Positions 11,018 through 21,541 of a stretch of DNA of 64,000 nt are shown in pieces (the stretch's first letter is position 1; each line of letters opens with the position of its first letter). The DNA comes from Falciphora oryzae. Taxonomy: Eukaryota; Ascomycota; Sordariomycetes; Magnaporthales; Magnaporthaceae. The stretch lies in assembly GCA_000733355.1 (NCBI GenBank), contig JNVV01000002.1:2329630-2393629 (forward strand). Reading direction: 5' to 3'. The position numbers and the translations under genes are program-made. Below the pieces are notes generated by a model, which was given only the letters and a program-made list of their open reading frames with translations, did not search any database and was not told where the DNA came from.

Positions 11018-11113
11018 CAGAAAAAGAAACAGAAAAAGAAACAGAAAAAGAAACAGAAAAAGAAACAGAAAAAGAAACAGAAAAAGAAACAGAAAAAGAA
11101 ACAGAAAAAGAAA
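11018..11113 (+). repeat. 12-bp tandem repeat, eight perfect copies
   Basis: The unit CAGAAAAAGAAA is repeated eight times without a mismatch (96 bp), strongly purine-biased on the plus strand. All three plus frames stay open through it only because of the repeat. It lies just downstream of the small secreted protein gene on the opposite strand. Confidence 0.95.
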
Positions 11114-11167
11114 TCCGGCTTTATCAACACATGTCCACACCTTGCGTGCCCGGTTGATAACCACTGA

Positions 11168-11636
11168 TCAAAGACGGCAGTGGTGGTCCGAGAGACATTT
11201 AACTATAAATAGAGAAGTTAGCAAGAGTTCTCTCTTTACAACTCCATTTGCGAACCAGACCATAAAGGCTGGCTCGCTCGCAGCAAGGGTCCAGCCAACA
11301 GTGATAAGACTCACAGCAAGTAATGCCCATCGTAAACCAGGACCATATCAGGCACGCGCTGCGGCACAAGTCCCAGCGATCATAACACTCTTTCGTCGAC
11401 GGGTTGAAAGGCGTGGGGGCTGGCTTCGGCGTGATAGTAGAGGTAGACGTAGCCACCTTGGTCGTGATGGTCTGCATCTTGGTCGCGGGCGCCGTGATCA
11501 GGGGCGCCGCGGCCATGTTGCTGGTGCTGCTCCTGGCTGAAGACACGGTGGCAAGGGTGGTACCGTTGGTCTGGGCAGCCACGGCAACGGCAAAGATTGC
11601 AACCACGAGGCACAGCTTCTTCCAGGGACGAACCAT
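11168..11636 (-). CDS. Small secreted cysteine-containing protein, 118 residues
   Basis: Start at 11636 gives a classical signal peptide (MVRPWKK, then a hydrophobic core LCLVVAIFAVAVAA ending near residue 21). A Ser/Thr/Pro-rich stalk of about 60 residues, likely O-glycosylated, precedes a short Cys-rich tail (ECYDRWDLCRSACLIW). I model two exons, 11636-11315 and 11202-11168: donor GTGAGT, branch GCTAAC and acceptor TTATAG are all consensus, and the spliced tail ends in CLSDHHCRL. Without splicing the frame runs to 11199 and gives 145 residues with a different Cys-rich tail (CCESYHCWLDPCC). Both forms are secretable. No family recognised; an effector-like or cell-wall-associated role is inference only. 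Confidence 0.6.
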
Positions 11637-12308
11637 CTTGGATGAATTTGATACCAGTGGGCTCGAATGAGTTGGATGCTTTGATGGTCTGAATATTCGC
11701 ATAGGACTCTGAGGTTCTGAATATTCGCATAGGGCTCTGAGGTTCTGAACATTGGCACATAATGGAACACATGCCTGAAAGAGATTGGGTTGTTTTCATA
11801 GTAAAGTTGTGCATTCATCTCCGGAAACTGAATTTGAATATTGGATTCCTATCCAGAAACTTTTCTGAATGTTGGATCGCGGCTGAAAGTAGCTCCAGCC
11901 AAGGCTTGGCGAGTGTAATGATTAAAATGGCGAAATGGATATTCATGTAGGTTCAGCCACTCGATTGACCATTTCCACACCATCTGTCACACAGGAAGTG
12001 GATACTCCGAGGCTGCAACAGCCTCAGATAGGTATCGCGGAGATCACCGTCGTCACGGATGTTCATCAAGCGTTATAGCGCACCTGAGCTATCCTATACC
12101 AGCTCTATACCACTCCAGCGCACCCGTACATATATAAAGCCACAGGGTTTTCCATCCTTCTACTCATACCTTTCTTGATCTGTAGAGATACGGATCAGTC
12201 TTTTAGGTCTATTGCGTGCTCTTTAATTATTGTAGTAACATGGATATGAGACTAATAAGGCAAGCAAAAGGGCTTGATGAAGTCCTACCAAAGAGGTGTG
12301 CAACAAGT
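11637..12308. other. Intergenic with 28-bp tandem repeat and a TATA-like site
   Basis: Lies upstream of the small secreted protein gene and downstream of the AAA+ gene. It contains the repeat at 11689-11750 and a plus-strand ATATATAAAG at 12127-12137. That site is not followed by a supportable gene, because the AAA+ gene terminates at 12309 on the other strand. Confidence 0.5.
11689..11750. repeat. 28-bp tandem repeat in the secreted-protein promoter
   Basis: CTGAATATTCGCATAGG recurs with an exact 28-nt period (starts 11689 and 11717), and a partial third unit begins at 11745. It lies about 50-115 nt upstream of the ATG of the minus-strand small secreted protein, where promoter elements would be expected. 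Confidence 0.85.
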
Positions 12309-15300
12309 TCACGTACGTCCCATAAGTTCCAGATCCGCTACGAAATGCATACCTCCCTCACACCTCCACCCTCCCGCCTCCTGGGTCCAGGCGTAGCCAT
12401 TGACGCACCGACCCATCAACTTCAGCGCCTCCCGAAGTTTCTCCTCATCTTGCTTCAGCTTCTGGACGGTGCTCAGCCTGTTTCGGAGCTCGTCGCACCG
12501 CGCGTCGAGCCCGCCGGCGCCCCCGCCCCCGCCCCCGCCGGCGCCTCCGCCGTCGTTTGCCAACGCCGTCTCTGCCGCGGACAGGTCCCGCTTGAGCTGC
12601 CTGATTTGCTTATCACGCTGGCTCTGGGCCTCGAGCGCCGTCTGTACCCGAGCCCAGTCGGCGTCGGACGTGCCGCTCTCGCGGGTCGCGGGAGCTCCGT
12701 GTCCGTCGCCCCTACGGATACAGATGTCGATGGGGTCGCCTGACCCCAGAGGGTCTTGATGGCCGTAATGGGGCTGGCCTATGGCCCGGGCGTGGCTGTG
12801 GTCAGCGGCTATGTTGACATTGCTGGCCGTGCCGGCGGCTCCCACGGTGTGGATCGCCGTGTCGGTGGCGGGCTGCGGCGGCGCTTGCTGGGGCGCAGCG
12901 AAGGTCGGGGCGACGGGCGGCAGCGAAGATAAGGCTACGTTCCTGCTGGCGGTCGGTGCCAGGCATCGGTCCCGTCGCTGGGTGATGAGCTCCAAGAGGC
13001 ACTGCAGGACCTGCTGGACGGTGACTGTGCGGCTGCTCTGGCGCTCGGGTCCGGAGGACTCGAGGAACCTGCCGAGGACCTGCTTTGCCAGGTACTTGAC
13101 GTCTCGCGCGTTGCCCCAGCCTGGCGTAACTTGCAGCGCCTGGAACAGCCTCTGCGCCTTGATATAGTCTGCGTTCGAGGGGTCGCGTAGGAAGTTGCCT
13201 TGGGTCACAATCTGGCTCTGGTCCAGGTCACGCAGGAGCAGAGTGATGCACTCCTGGAGCAGGAGGTTCTCAAAGGCGATCTCTTCCGGGAAGAGGCCCG
13301 AGAGGACTGGATGCAGGCTCATCAGGCAGTGCATGTCGTGCTTGTACCCGGCCAGTATGACCACCATATTTCCTGCGTGTGATGGATTGGCAAGAAATTG
13401 GATGATCTCGTCGACCGCCTCGGCGGCGTACTGACCGTAGCACAGGCGCCGGGCTTCGTCGATAAAAAGCACCTGGCCGATGGCCTTTTCCAGCACTTTC
13501 CGGGTCTTGGGGCACGTCTGACCGACGTATTGGCCCAGCAAATCTGTGGCCGAGACTTCGATAACGTCTGGCGTGGCCAGGAAGCCCATGTCGTAAAATA
13601 TCTTGCCCATATGCTGCGCTGTGACCGTTTTCCCAGTGCCTGAAGATTTGCCGTAAAGTATACGTTAGCGTCCTGCATCCGACTAGCGAAACCTACCAGA
13701 TCTTGAGCTCGGTTTTGAGAGTGGTCAGAAATAGGTAGGGAGGAATGAGCTTGGGCATACCTGGGAACCCCTTGAACACAAAATTTGTCGGGACCTGCTC
13801 CCTCGGCTTGAGGCCTTGCCTCCTAGCGCCGAGGGACCGAGCCTGGTAGCCGGCGAGCTTCTCGATGATGCTGTCGTGCACTCGCCCTTGCAGCTCTCGG
13901 CGGCTGTCGATTCCCTCGCGGGTCCCTCTGTCATAGTCCTTGTCGAAATCCTCAGGCTCAAGTTTGCCGTCAAAGGCTTGTTCATCAGCGGGCAGGGCAG
14001 ACTGTCTCATCTCGTAGCATCTCTTGGCAATGGAGAGAACAGCGTCGACCTCGCCGGCATTGGTGAAGTTGGGGCGCATTAGAGCCCGCTCCAAAACGTC
14101 CGAGGCTGTCTCGAGCGCCTTTGCCGTGGCCTCGATATCCTGCTCGACCATCTTCTTCTGCATGATCTGCTGGAGCTGAGGCAAGTCGAAGTTTTCGAAG
14201 CGGAAGGGCTTGGTGACGGGAAATCGTCGCGACAATCCGGGGTTGACGTTCTGGAACATGGTGCTCATTTTGTCCTCGTAGCCCACGAGAATGATACACC
14301 TGTCCTCACCCGGAACGCCTTGAACCAGGGCGACCAGGGTGTCTATGACGCCAGTCTTGAACTTGTCCTGCTCTTTACTGGTATCGCCCGCGTCAAGCAT
14401 GTAGGCCTCGTCGATAACCAGAACCTTGCCGACCGTCGCCTCGAGAATCTTTCTTGTCTTGGCCTCGGACTTGCCCAAGCACTCGCCAATGAAATCGGCT
14501 GGGTTCTTCAGCACGACTGTAGAGAGAGGGCAGTTAGCAGGGGTCTATAGAAGGACAGAAGACACAAATACAGAACAGCCATACCGTCACCTCGACTCAG
14601 GAGCCCAATGTCGGCGAGAATCTGACCGTACAATTTGGCGACTGTGGTTTTCCCTGTCCCTGGCGCGCCGACGAACAGCTGGTTTAAGGAGAACTGGAGG
14701 GGCCTGAGCTCGCTTAGCTCACGGCGGTAGTTGAGCTGCGTCATTCGGATCATGCTCTGGACGCTCTCCTTTACCGATTCGAGCCCGATGAGTCTTTGCA
14801 GCTCAGCCGATGCCGGGCTCTGCGCCGCCGCTTGTGACGGCTCGAAGCCGATCATGTCCTCCTGGGAGAACAGCAGGGGGTCTGGGTGCTTGCCCTCCCT
14901 TCTCTCCTTTGCAATGCGCCGTGCTTGGCGACTCGCGATCCTGGCGAGCAGGTTGTGGACATCGCGAGCGTTGCCAAAGCCACGGCTGCCGTGAGCCTGA
15001 CTGAGACGGCGGATGGCGATGCGCATATACAGCCCGTTCATGCCGTCCTCGACCTTCATCTTGCCCTTGTACTGCCTGTTGATGTTGTCGACGAGGATTT
15101 TGCAGAGCTCGGCATCGCTGAAGTCGGCAAAGTTCATGTAGTGGGGGATGCGGCTGGAAAGGCCCGAGTTGTGCTCGTAGAGCGACTCCATCTCATCCTT
15201 GTAGCCGACGAAGACAACAGCGAGCTTGCCGACGTGGTTCTCCATGGTTGTGAGGATGATATCGAGAATCGACCGCCCCACGCCTCCCATGTATGGCGCA

Positions 15301-16546
15301 GTCAGCTGATATGCTTCGTCCACGAAGAGGGTCCCTCCTCCCTCCCCTAACAGATTGCTGAACGTTCTCGCGGTGCCACCTGCGCCCTCTGTGCAGAGTG
15401 CAGCACCTGAAGTCTCTTCTATATAGCTAGATCCAACGACTTTTACCGAGTGTAGGAACTTGCCGTACAAGCGAGCGACTGTCGTTTTCCCTATTTGCAT
15501 ACACGTGTATTAGCAAGAGGCTGGTATGGAAGACAAGACCTGGAGCACTTACCTGTTCCCGGATTTCCCTGGAAGACAATGTGGAATCGCTCGTGTTTAA
15601 GATTTCGTCCCTGCTCGTTGCAGAGATCAACTTTGGACTTGATGTCCAAGAATTGGTTCTTGACCTCCTCCAGTCCTTCCAGACGCATAAGCTCGCCAAG
15701 AACATCGCTGGCCTCCCCGTGCTCCTGCTTTCTGCGCTCCCATTCCCTGGCGGCTTCTGATGGCGCGTGCGTAAACGGGTTGTCGAAGGGAGGGTATACA
15801 GGCTCACTGAGGGTTTTCGGACGAGACGGGGCCGGAGTCGAGGCCCGGCTAGCGGTAGAAGATTGGCTCAGGTCAGAGTCGGGGGAAGCTGGGCGGCTAG
15901 GGAGCTTGATAGGAACTGGCTCGGTCTGGACCGGCGTTTTCTTGGATGATTCCAAATCTTCTGGGGCAAGCGGGGGAGAAGTACCATCCGAGGGGACGGT
16001 ATTCGGGGAGCCTGGGGAAGACTGTGTGGTGGCTAGATCAAGGGGTGGCGTTGGCGATTGACTATCGTCTCCGATGCCCGGGGTGGTCTCGCGGGAAGTC
16101 GGCAGAGGAACCGAGTCTGGAGCCACTGGATTCAGTTCCGAGTGTGCCACCAAAGGATATGGAGAGTGCTCAGGCTCAAGGGTCGCCGAGGCCTGTCCGA
16201 CTTGATTTGATCCTGAGTCAGGGCTGTTTTCCGATGCTGCGGCGGAGTTTTGCGAGAGCAAAATCTGGGGAGTTGTGACAGGCGGCCTGGCGACTGGCTG
16301 GTGAACAGCCAGGTCCTGGCCGAGCTCCGATGAGACCGGGTCGAGATCATGGGATGGCTGGGACGAACGCCGTGTTTGGGTCCGTTTCTCATCCAGGTCG
16401 GGGCAAGGGGAAGACGAGACGCTGGTTGGACCCGTCGAAAAGGCACTACCAGGAGTTGTCGGCCTCGATCCCCCAGGAGTCGTCTCGTTTGAGGCCACCA
16501 GGGCGGCTGGGCGAAGGAGGTCCATCTCAATGTGGGTTTGAGGCAT
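12309..16546 (-). CDS. Triple AAA+ ATPase, CbxX/CfxQ (SpoVK) type
   Basis: Four exons, 16546-15553, 15490-14585, 14516-13761 and 13639-12309, encode 1,328 residues. Residues 1 to about 215 are Ser/Thr/Pro-rich and probably disordered. Three CbxX-type AAA+ modules follow. Module 1 has Walker A NPGTGKTT ending at 335 and Walker B LFVDEAYQL (D389, E390). Module 2 has GAPGTGKTT from 606 and LVIDEAYML (D669, E670). Module 3 has FPGTGKT at 884-890 and LFIDEARRL (D946, E947). The C-terminal part has a Gly-rich linker, heptad-like helices and a short Cys/Trp tail (RCVNGYAWTQEAGGWRCEGG). Two of the three Walker A motifs (modules 1 and 3) are split by phase-1 introns inside the P-loop glycine. Fungal members are common, but their substrate is not established; ATP-driven remodelling is inferred. 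The ATG at 16525 is an alternative start. Confidence 0.88.
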
Positions 16547-17631
16547 AAGGGGACAAAGGGCTCGGAAAAGCCAGGTTATCCGGTCAAGACAGTTGACGGA
16601 AAACTGGATTTGTCTCACTGTCAGGGTCGACGGTTGTATCACAGTCTTGGTATCAACCGAGCTGGGGATGATGCCATGGACAAGAGGCCCCTTGGAGTGT
16701 GTAAAAATGCCAATTATATACCGTTGATACAAACATCCCATCGCGCAATCTATCGCCAGTCTTTTTACATATGCATGAGGCTCTGCGACTGCCGCATTGA
16801 GGCAGACACAGTTCGCACGAGCAAGGCACGAGGCAGACTAGAGCCTAGCCCAATCGGAAGGGGGATTCGTCATTGCAGGCAAAGCCCATGGCATGGCGCA
16901 GATAGATAAGTGCACTTTTGGTGCCCAATCTCCAACTTTGGCGGCGATACCGCTTCGCCATACAAATCCAAGGTATTTTCGGCTCGTCACAGCAAGCCAC
17001 TGTATGTGTAGTGCTGGTGGGCTGAAGCGTCAAAGATTCCTAGCCAACCACTACATGGGCTAACTGCCATCCTTGGAAATGCAGGCAACGAGGCACACAC
17101 TGACCGTCACCAGCGAGGTCCAGAGAAACGTCCAAACCCCACTATATCCGGCTCACACACCTTCTATCTTCATGAGGCCTCCTATTCCGCTAGAGTCATC
17201 TAGGAGTCACCCAAAATTTGTTGGGGCCAACTGTGGCAAAACTCTGCCTGACCGGGCGTGCCCAACACACCCAGAAAAGTATACATCACGATTCGGCAAG
17301 CTGTGGCATCACGGCTAGTACATCTCAGAGCCAGCACGGCTGCCTCCAAGCGTGTTTCGCGACCTTCGGCCTCACCCGGATATGGCGTGGATGTATATAA
17401 AAGTAAAAATATTTCATTCCTTTTTTGATATAGCAACTTGTCATATGGACACCACACGTCCAATATTCACACTCGCGCCTCTCCCTTCTCGTCAGAGCCT
17501 ATTCCACATTTTCACATTTCTTCAACTACCTTTCCCATACCTTCTAGACTCCCAGTAGTCGTCCGCCTACAATTGTCTTCTCTGACTCCTTTGAGTTTGC
17601 ACATTCTTGCATTCCCAGATACCTGTCCGCA
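16547..17631. other. Divergent promoter region
   Basis: Separates the AAA+ gene (-) from the 649-residue protein gene (+). It holds a possible minus-strand TATA (TATATAATTG, 16713-16720) and a plus-strand TATATAAAAG at 17394-17403. No gene seen. Confidence 0.5.
17394..17403 (+). promoter_or_regulatory. TATA box of the 649-residue protein gene
   Basis: TATATAAAAG, about 230 nt upstream of the ATG and followed by a pyrimidine-rich leader, as is common for inducible fungal genes. Assignment is positional. Confidence 0.5.
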
Positions 17632-19581
17632 ATGGCCGACTCTCCTAAGGCATTTTCCTGGCTCCAAACCGTGTCATCGGTTGCATCGGCTCTTATCGCC
17701 ATAGTTACACTCGTAACAGTCTATATCGCAGCCATGCAACTTGCAACTCAAAATAGACTGTACAGGCTGGGCCTTTCCAGGCAAGCAGTCGGACCCTGGG
17801 AGCCTAAACTTGCCAATACGACCCTCCTCGGCCTTCGAAGGAGAGTCTATGCTCCGGCTATCAGCCTTACCTCCTTGGTCGGCGGCGATCGGAAGCCTCA
17901 GTTTACGTTCCCGCGCGGTTTCCCGGAAAAGCTAAACGCTACCGACGAAGAAGCTAGCAACAACTTCGTGCAAGCTAAAGCCAGCTGGGTCAACTTTCTG
18001 GAGGCGCTAGGCCTATCTCCCGAAAGCCAGGGCCTTTATGAAATGCAGGACGCTTCGGAACTGGTTAACCGGGTCGTTCCGATGGCTTGGGTAGGCAAGG
18101 ATCTCGTTGGGATCTGCTCTATTCTCGGCTTCCAATCCCCCGAAGATAAGCCCAGCTATAAGTTCCCAATGCCTTTGCCTATGCAATGGTCCGGCCCGTT
18201 AGGCTGGCTGCAATTCCGCTCGAGCACGAACGGCTGTATTGCAGAGTTCCGCGCGAGGATGTTGCCGCGCGACCAGATTTTGAGCAGCCTGCATGCCTAC
18301 TGGAAGGATTACACAGTTCCGCGCGAGGGTCGCTTCCTCCGCTCCCGCCTTTGGAATTCGATCGGCGGTCTTTACCTTGCAGACGATAAAGTCCTTTACC
18401 TTGGCGGCATCAGCAGACACAAGGACCCACGGGACGAAGAAGATCCAGAGGACATCCAGGAGGTACGCCCAGAACAGCTGCTCCAGGACCTCACGTCTGA
18501 GAGCCTCTCGGACGAAGACATCAGGCTCAAACTCTTCGGGAAGAAGAAAGACCGCCCAAAGGCCCTGCAGCGGGACGCCGAGCGCGATGGGCCCGCCCAG
18601 ACCCGGCGTACCGACGAGCGCGAGATGCCCGAGTCTTTCGAGGCCCTCCTGCGGGGGAAGCTGGAAACCAACGAAGACAAGATGGAGGTCCTCCGTCCGT
18701 GCCCCGGTCTTCTCTCAGTGTTGATAAACGGCGAGCTGGCGCACAGCCGCGGGCTATCGACAGAAGGATGCCAAGAGTACGACCGCAAATTTGTCGACAA
18801 GGAGGACGTCGACCTCATCAAATATCCCTACAACCTCGGCGAATTGTACATGGATGAGGCCCTCTTGAGAATGATGAAGAGCGCGCTGCTTCTCATGAAA
18901 CCGGACGGCTTTTACTTTTCACCGACCCATATTCTATTAGACGACATCCGGAACGCGTACGAGCATATCGAGGAGCAGTCCAACAAAGTTATGCGGATTT
19001 ATCCAGCCGTATACGAAACGCCAACAGCCCTAGGAGTGCGCCTGCAGCCGGATGAGGACCGTTTGTGCCACGCCATGTGGCTTTGCAACGTGTTGCAACG
19101 CACACGCAAAACCGGCCGCGCCGTTTTTTCGGTCAACGACATGCGACTCCTCGCCAAGGTGTCGAACGCACTCAAAAGCATCATCACCCCACCAGGAGGC
19201 ACGGACGGAAAGAACATCGTCTGGGCCGTCATTTGCTGCCCCGATCTATCGCGCGACATCCGGGAGTCGCTGGGCTCGGTCGGCCTATCGCACGACACCC
19301 GGGAGTCGCTGGGTACTTTCCGCCAATATCTCGCCGCCAAAGTCAACTGCAGGGACGGGTGGCTGGATTGTGCATCCCTGCCAGGCATGGCTGCCCTGAG
19401 GGACGGGACGGCGACGACTAGGTATCGCACCCCGCTCGTCGCGGACGGCGAGTACACCGGGGCCCAGGTCCTGGCGGCGCTGTCGGACGTGTTCATCACG
19501 TACTACTGGATCGAAAAGAGATGGATTACCGACGTGGCCATGTATGACGCCACTATACCGCAGAGCGTTACCATGTGTTAG
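17632..19581 (+). CDS. Membrane-anchored orphan protein, 649 residues
   Basis: One intronless frame. Residues about 12-35 form a hydrophobic segment (VASALIAIVTLVTVYIAAM) that could be a signal anchor; the rest is hydrophilic. It resembles uncharacterised filamentous-fungal proteins of the same layout: N-terminal anchor, then RLGLSRQAVGPW-type sequence. I cannot name a domain. A charged, probably disordered stretch lies near 255-345 (KDPRDEEDPEDIQEV, KKKDRPKAL). Residues about 541-562 contain a short internal duplication, RDIRESLG and HDTRESLG in tandem. No catalytic motif visible. The start is supported by the anchor and a TATA box about 230 nt upstream. Function unknown. Confidence 0.75.
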   Translation: MADSPKAFSWLQTVSSVASALIAIVTLVTVYIAAMQLATQNRLYRLGLSRQAVGPWEPKLANTTLLGLRRRVYAPAISLTSLVGGDRKPQFTFPRGFPEKLNATDEEASNNFVQAKASWVNFLEALGLSPESQGLYEMQDASELVNRVVPMAWVGKDLVGICSILGFQSPEDKPSYKFPMPLPMQWSGPLGWLQFRSSTNGCIAEFRARMLPRDQILSSLHAYWKDYTVPREGRFLRSRLWNSIGGLYLADDKVLYLGGISRHKDPRDEEDPEDIQEVRPEQLLQDLTSESLSDEDIRLKLFGKKKDRPKALQRDAERDGPAQTRRTDEREMPESFEALLRGKLETNEDKMEVLRPCPGLLSVLINGELAHSRGLSTEGCQEYDRKFVDKEDVDLIKYPYNLGELYMDEALLRMMKSALLLMKPDGFYFSPTHILLDDIRNAYEHIEEQSNKVMRIYPAVYETPTALGVRLQPDEDRLCHAMWLCNVLQRTRKTGRAVFSVNDMRLLAKVSNALKSIITPPGGTDGKNIVWAVICCPDLSRDIRESLGSVGLSHDTRESLGTFRQYLAAKVNCRDGWLDCASLPGMAALRDGTATTRYRTPLVADGEYTGAQVLAALSDVFITYYWIEKRWITDVAMYDATIPQSVTMC

Positions 19582-21541
19582 ACGCACAAACGCATCTCAA
19601 TCCCCTGGAGCTGTGGCAAAGGAGTTGACGGTGGGAGGGCAGCCAAGCCTGGCGGGGAAAGCAGTGCGATCTTGGCAGCTGTGATGCCTAGCTCAAGAGT
19701 ATCACGCTGACGGCCTGAAGGTAGCGCCAGTGACAAGCCAGGTGATGGGTCCCGTTGCTGGAGGGCTGGTATTGGCTGGACAGCAAAGGTACCGAGATGG
19801 TAGTGATTCAGGGGCTGTAGCTGCGTTGTCGAGGGCCAGAGGCATCGCATTTCGCATGACGGGAGCGCGGCTGAGGTACTGCATAATTAGGTAGTGAATA
19901 ATTTCTCTGTCGACATTCCCAGGCGTAGAGGTACCTACTTGCTCTGGGTGACATGCAAGGACGGATACTTCCGATCCCAAGTCCATGGCTGAGGTCTCTC
20001 CCAGATTCGAGGTAGCCAAGGTTGTGGCGACTTTGATGCCAAAGCGACGGCGAGATTTGCACCTGCAATGCAATGCGACATGTACCGGACAGGCCCCTTA
20101 CCCGATGACTGATCAGTAGCCGCGTTTAGAGCCGAAGTCACATGTGGTGGGCGCCCACCCTAGATCTAATTTAATTTACGCCGATAGCCGCGATATTTTT
20201 GCCCTGCGATGCCTCGTGCTCATATGTCCTTGGCCATTTATCTTGCAGACGGCGAGATTCGAAAACTGACCGTACCTGGGCAAGCTGAGCGCCCACGGCC
20301 CCGTCCTGGAATAACCGCCAGGGCTGCTTGGCCCAGCCTTCGCGGCAGGTGTGGCGGAGCACCGCTCGTTTGGCCGCTTCCATGCTCCACCTGGGGAACG
20401 GCGGGATGTGGAGACTACCGCGGTCGTTGGAGCATCATCCGCGCGCAGTGCACGGCTGGGGCGGAAGCGCGGCCTGTCAGCCTGTCTGGCCCGATCTCCT
20501 GCCTTGTTTGTCCCGAAAGGCGGGCGGCCGGGATCTTCCGTCAGGGGTCCGTCCCAATTCGCCGCCTGCTAATCTCGGGGGGCAGGGGGCTGGTCAGCTC
20601 ACGTCTGTTTGTTTTGTTTTGTGCAAACAAAAGACAACATTGAATGAAGCTGGATCGGATGAGCACGGCATCAATGTGGTGTGGACCCCTGAATTCATGG
20701 GGACGGGGGATCGGACGATCCGGCGGCCGCTGTGCCGTTCCTGAGCGATCGTCCACGCTGGTGAGGTAATCCATGACAAATGCATGGATAATTGCGCGCA
20801 CACGTTTATGGCATGGAATCCATCTTCGATCCATCTTTGGGGAGCCCCTTTTCTGGCGGCGGTACAACCATAGAGAGAGGCTGGCAGCGGTCCAGGAGCA
20901 CCCATCCGGCCACCTCGTCTCGGGCATGAGTGCCTACCTAGGCAAGTCGGCAGGCGTCCCCGCAGCGGCAATCGGCCAGGCTGTGTCGCCGGCCGTTGTC
21001 GATGGGGGAGTCCCCGCCTCCGAACCTGATCCGGGTATCCGTACCGCGTGTGTATCCAGCGCAGGCCATCAAATACAATGGGGCCTTAACGAACCAGATA
21101 TTCCTGCCAGCCCCGCGCTTGCGGCCAACACCAACTTGTAGCCACAATGGGTATCAAATGTTACATTGGCGCTCTCCGAACGTATGTATGTGGAAGGTTG
21201 CAGTGCAGGGCACAAGCATCCAGCATAGACGGCATGCCGCAAGGAAACTGTGGACAGTCGGCAAATGACAGGTGACGAATTCCATGCTCGTTGAAGTTGA
21301 CTTGGAGGGGCAATGCGAGCTGGGCTTGGATTGCATGTGATGCACCCGTCTGTTTTCTGTGGACATCGTATACTCAGGAGGTATTCTTGCAATATATAAA
21401 GCATCCTTCTCACCCCTCGAGTCTGACTCCTGATCTCCCTTTCCTCCTCACCCACCACCACAAGCACAGCTCGACTCCTCGGCTCCTCAATCACATTCGC
21501 TATCCCTCCCTCGATCAATAACAACGATCCCAACCGCCACC
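19582..21541. other. Intergenic, about 2 kb
   Basis: No supportable gene. Frames on both strands are short and Arg/Pro-biased, as expected from GC-rich non-coding sequence. The right end carries the promoter of the eight-cysteine secreted protein. Confidence 0.45.
21393..21400 (+). promoter_or_regulatory. TATA box of the eight-cysteine secreted protein gene
   Basis: TATATAAA lies 142 nt before the ATG at 21542. It is followed by a long CT/CA-rich leader ending in a favourable start context (CCGCCACCATGAAG). Confidence 0.7.

Noticed and set aside
10862..11540. Frames encoding QKKK or NRKR repeats
   Set aside because: They exist only because the 12-bp tandem repeat has no stops; no start context, signal or family.
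12127..12137. Plus-strand TATA box for a gene at about 12240
   Set aside because: The only downstream frame runs into the AAA+ gene on the other strand and has no features. The motif may be chance or a relic.
7487..16546. Terpene biosynthetic gene cluster
   Set aside because: No P450, dehydrogenase, transporter or pathway regulator next to the cyclase; neighbours are unrelated.
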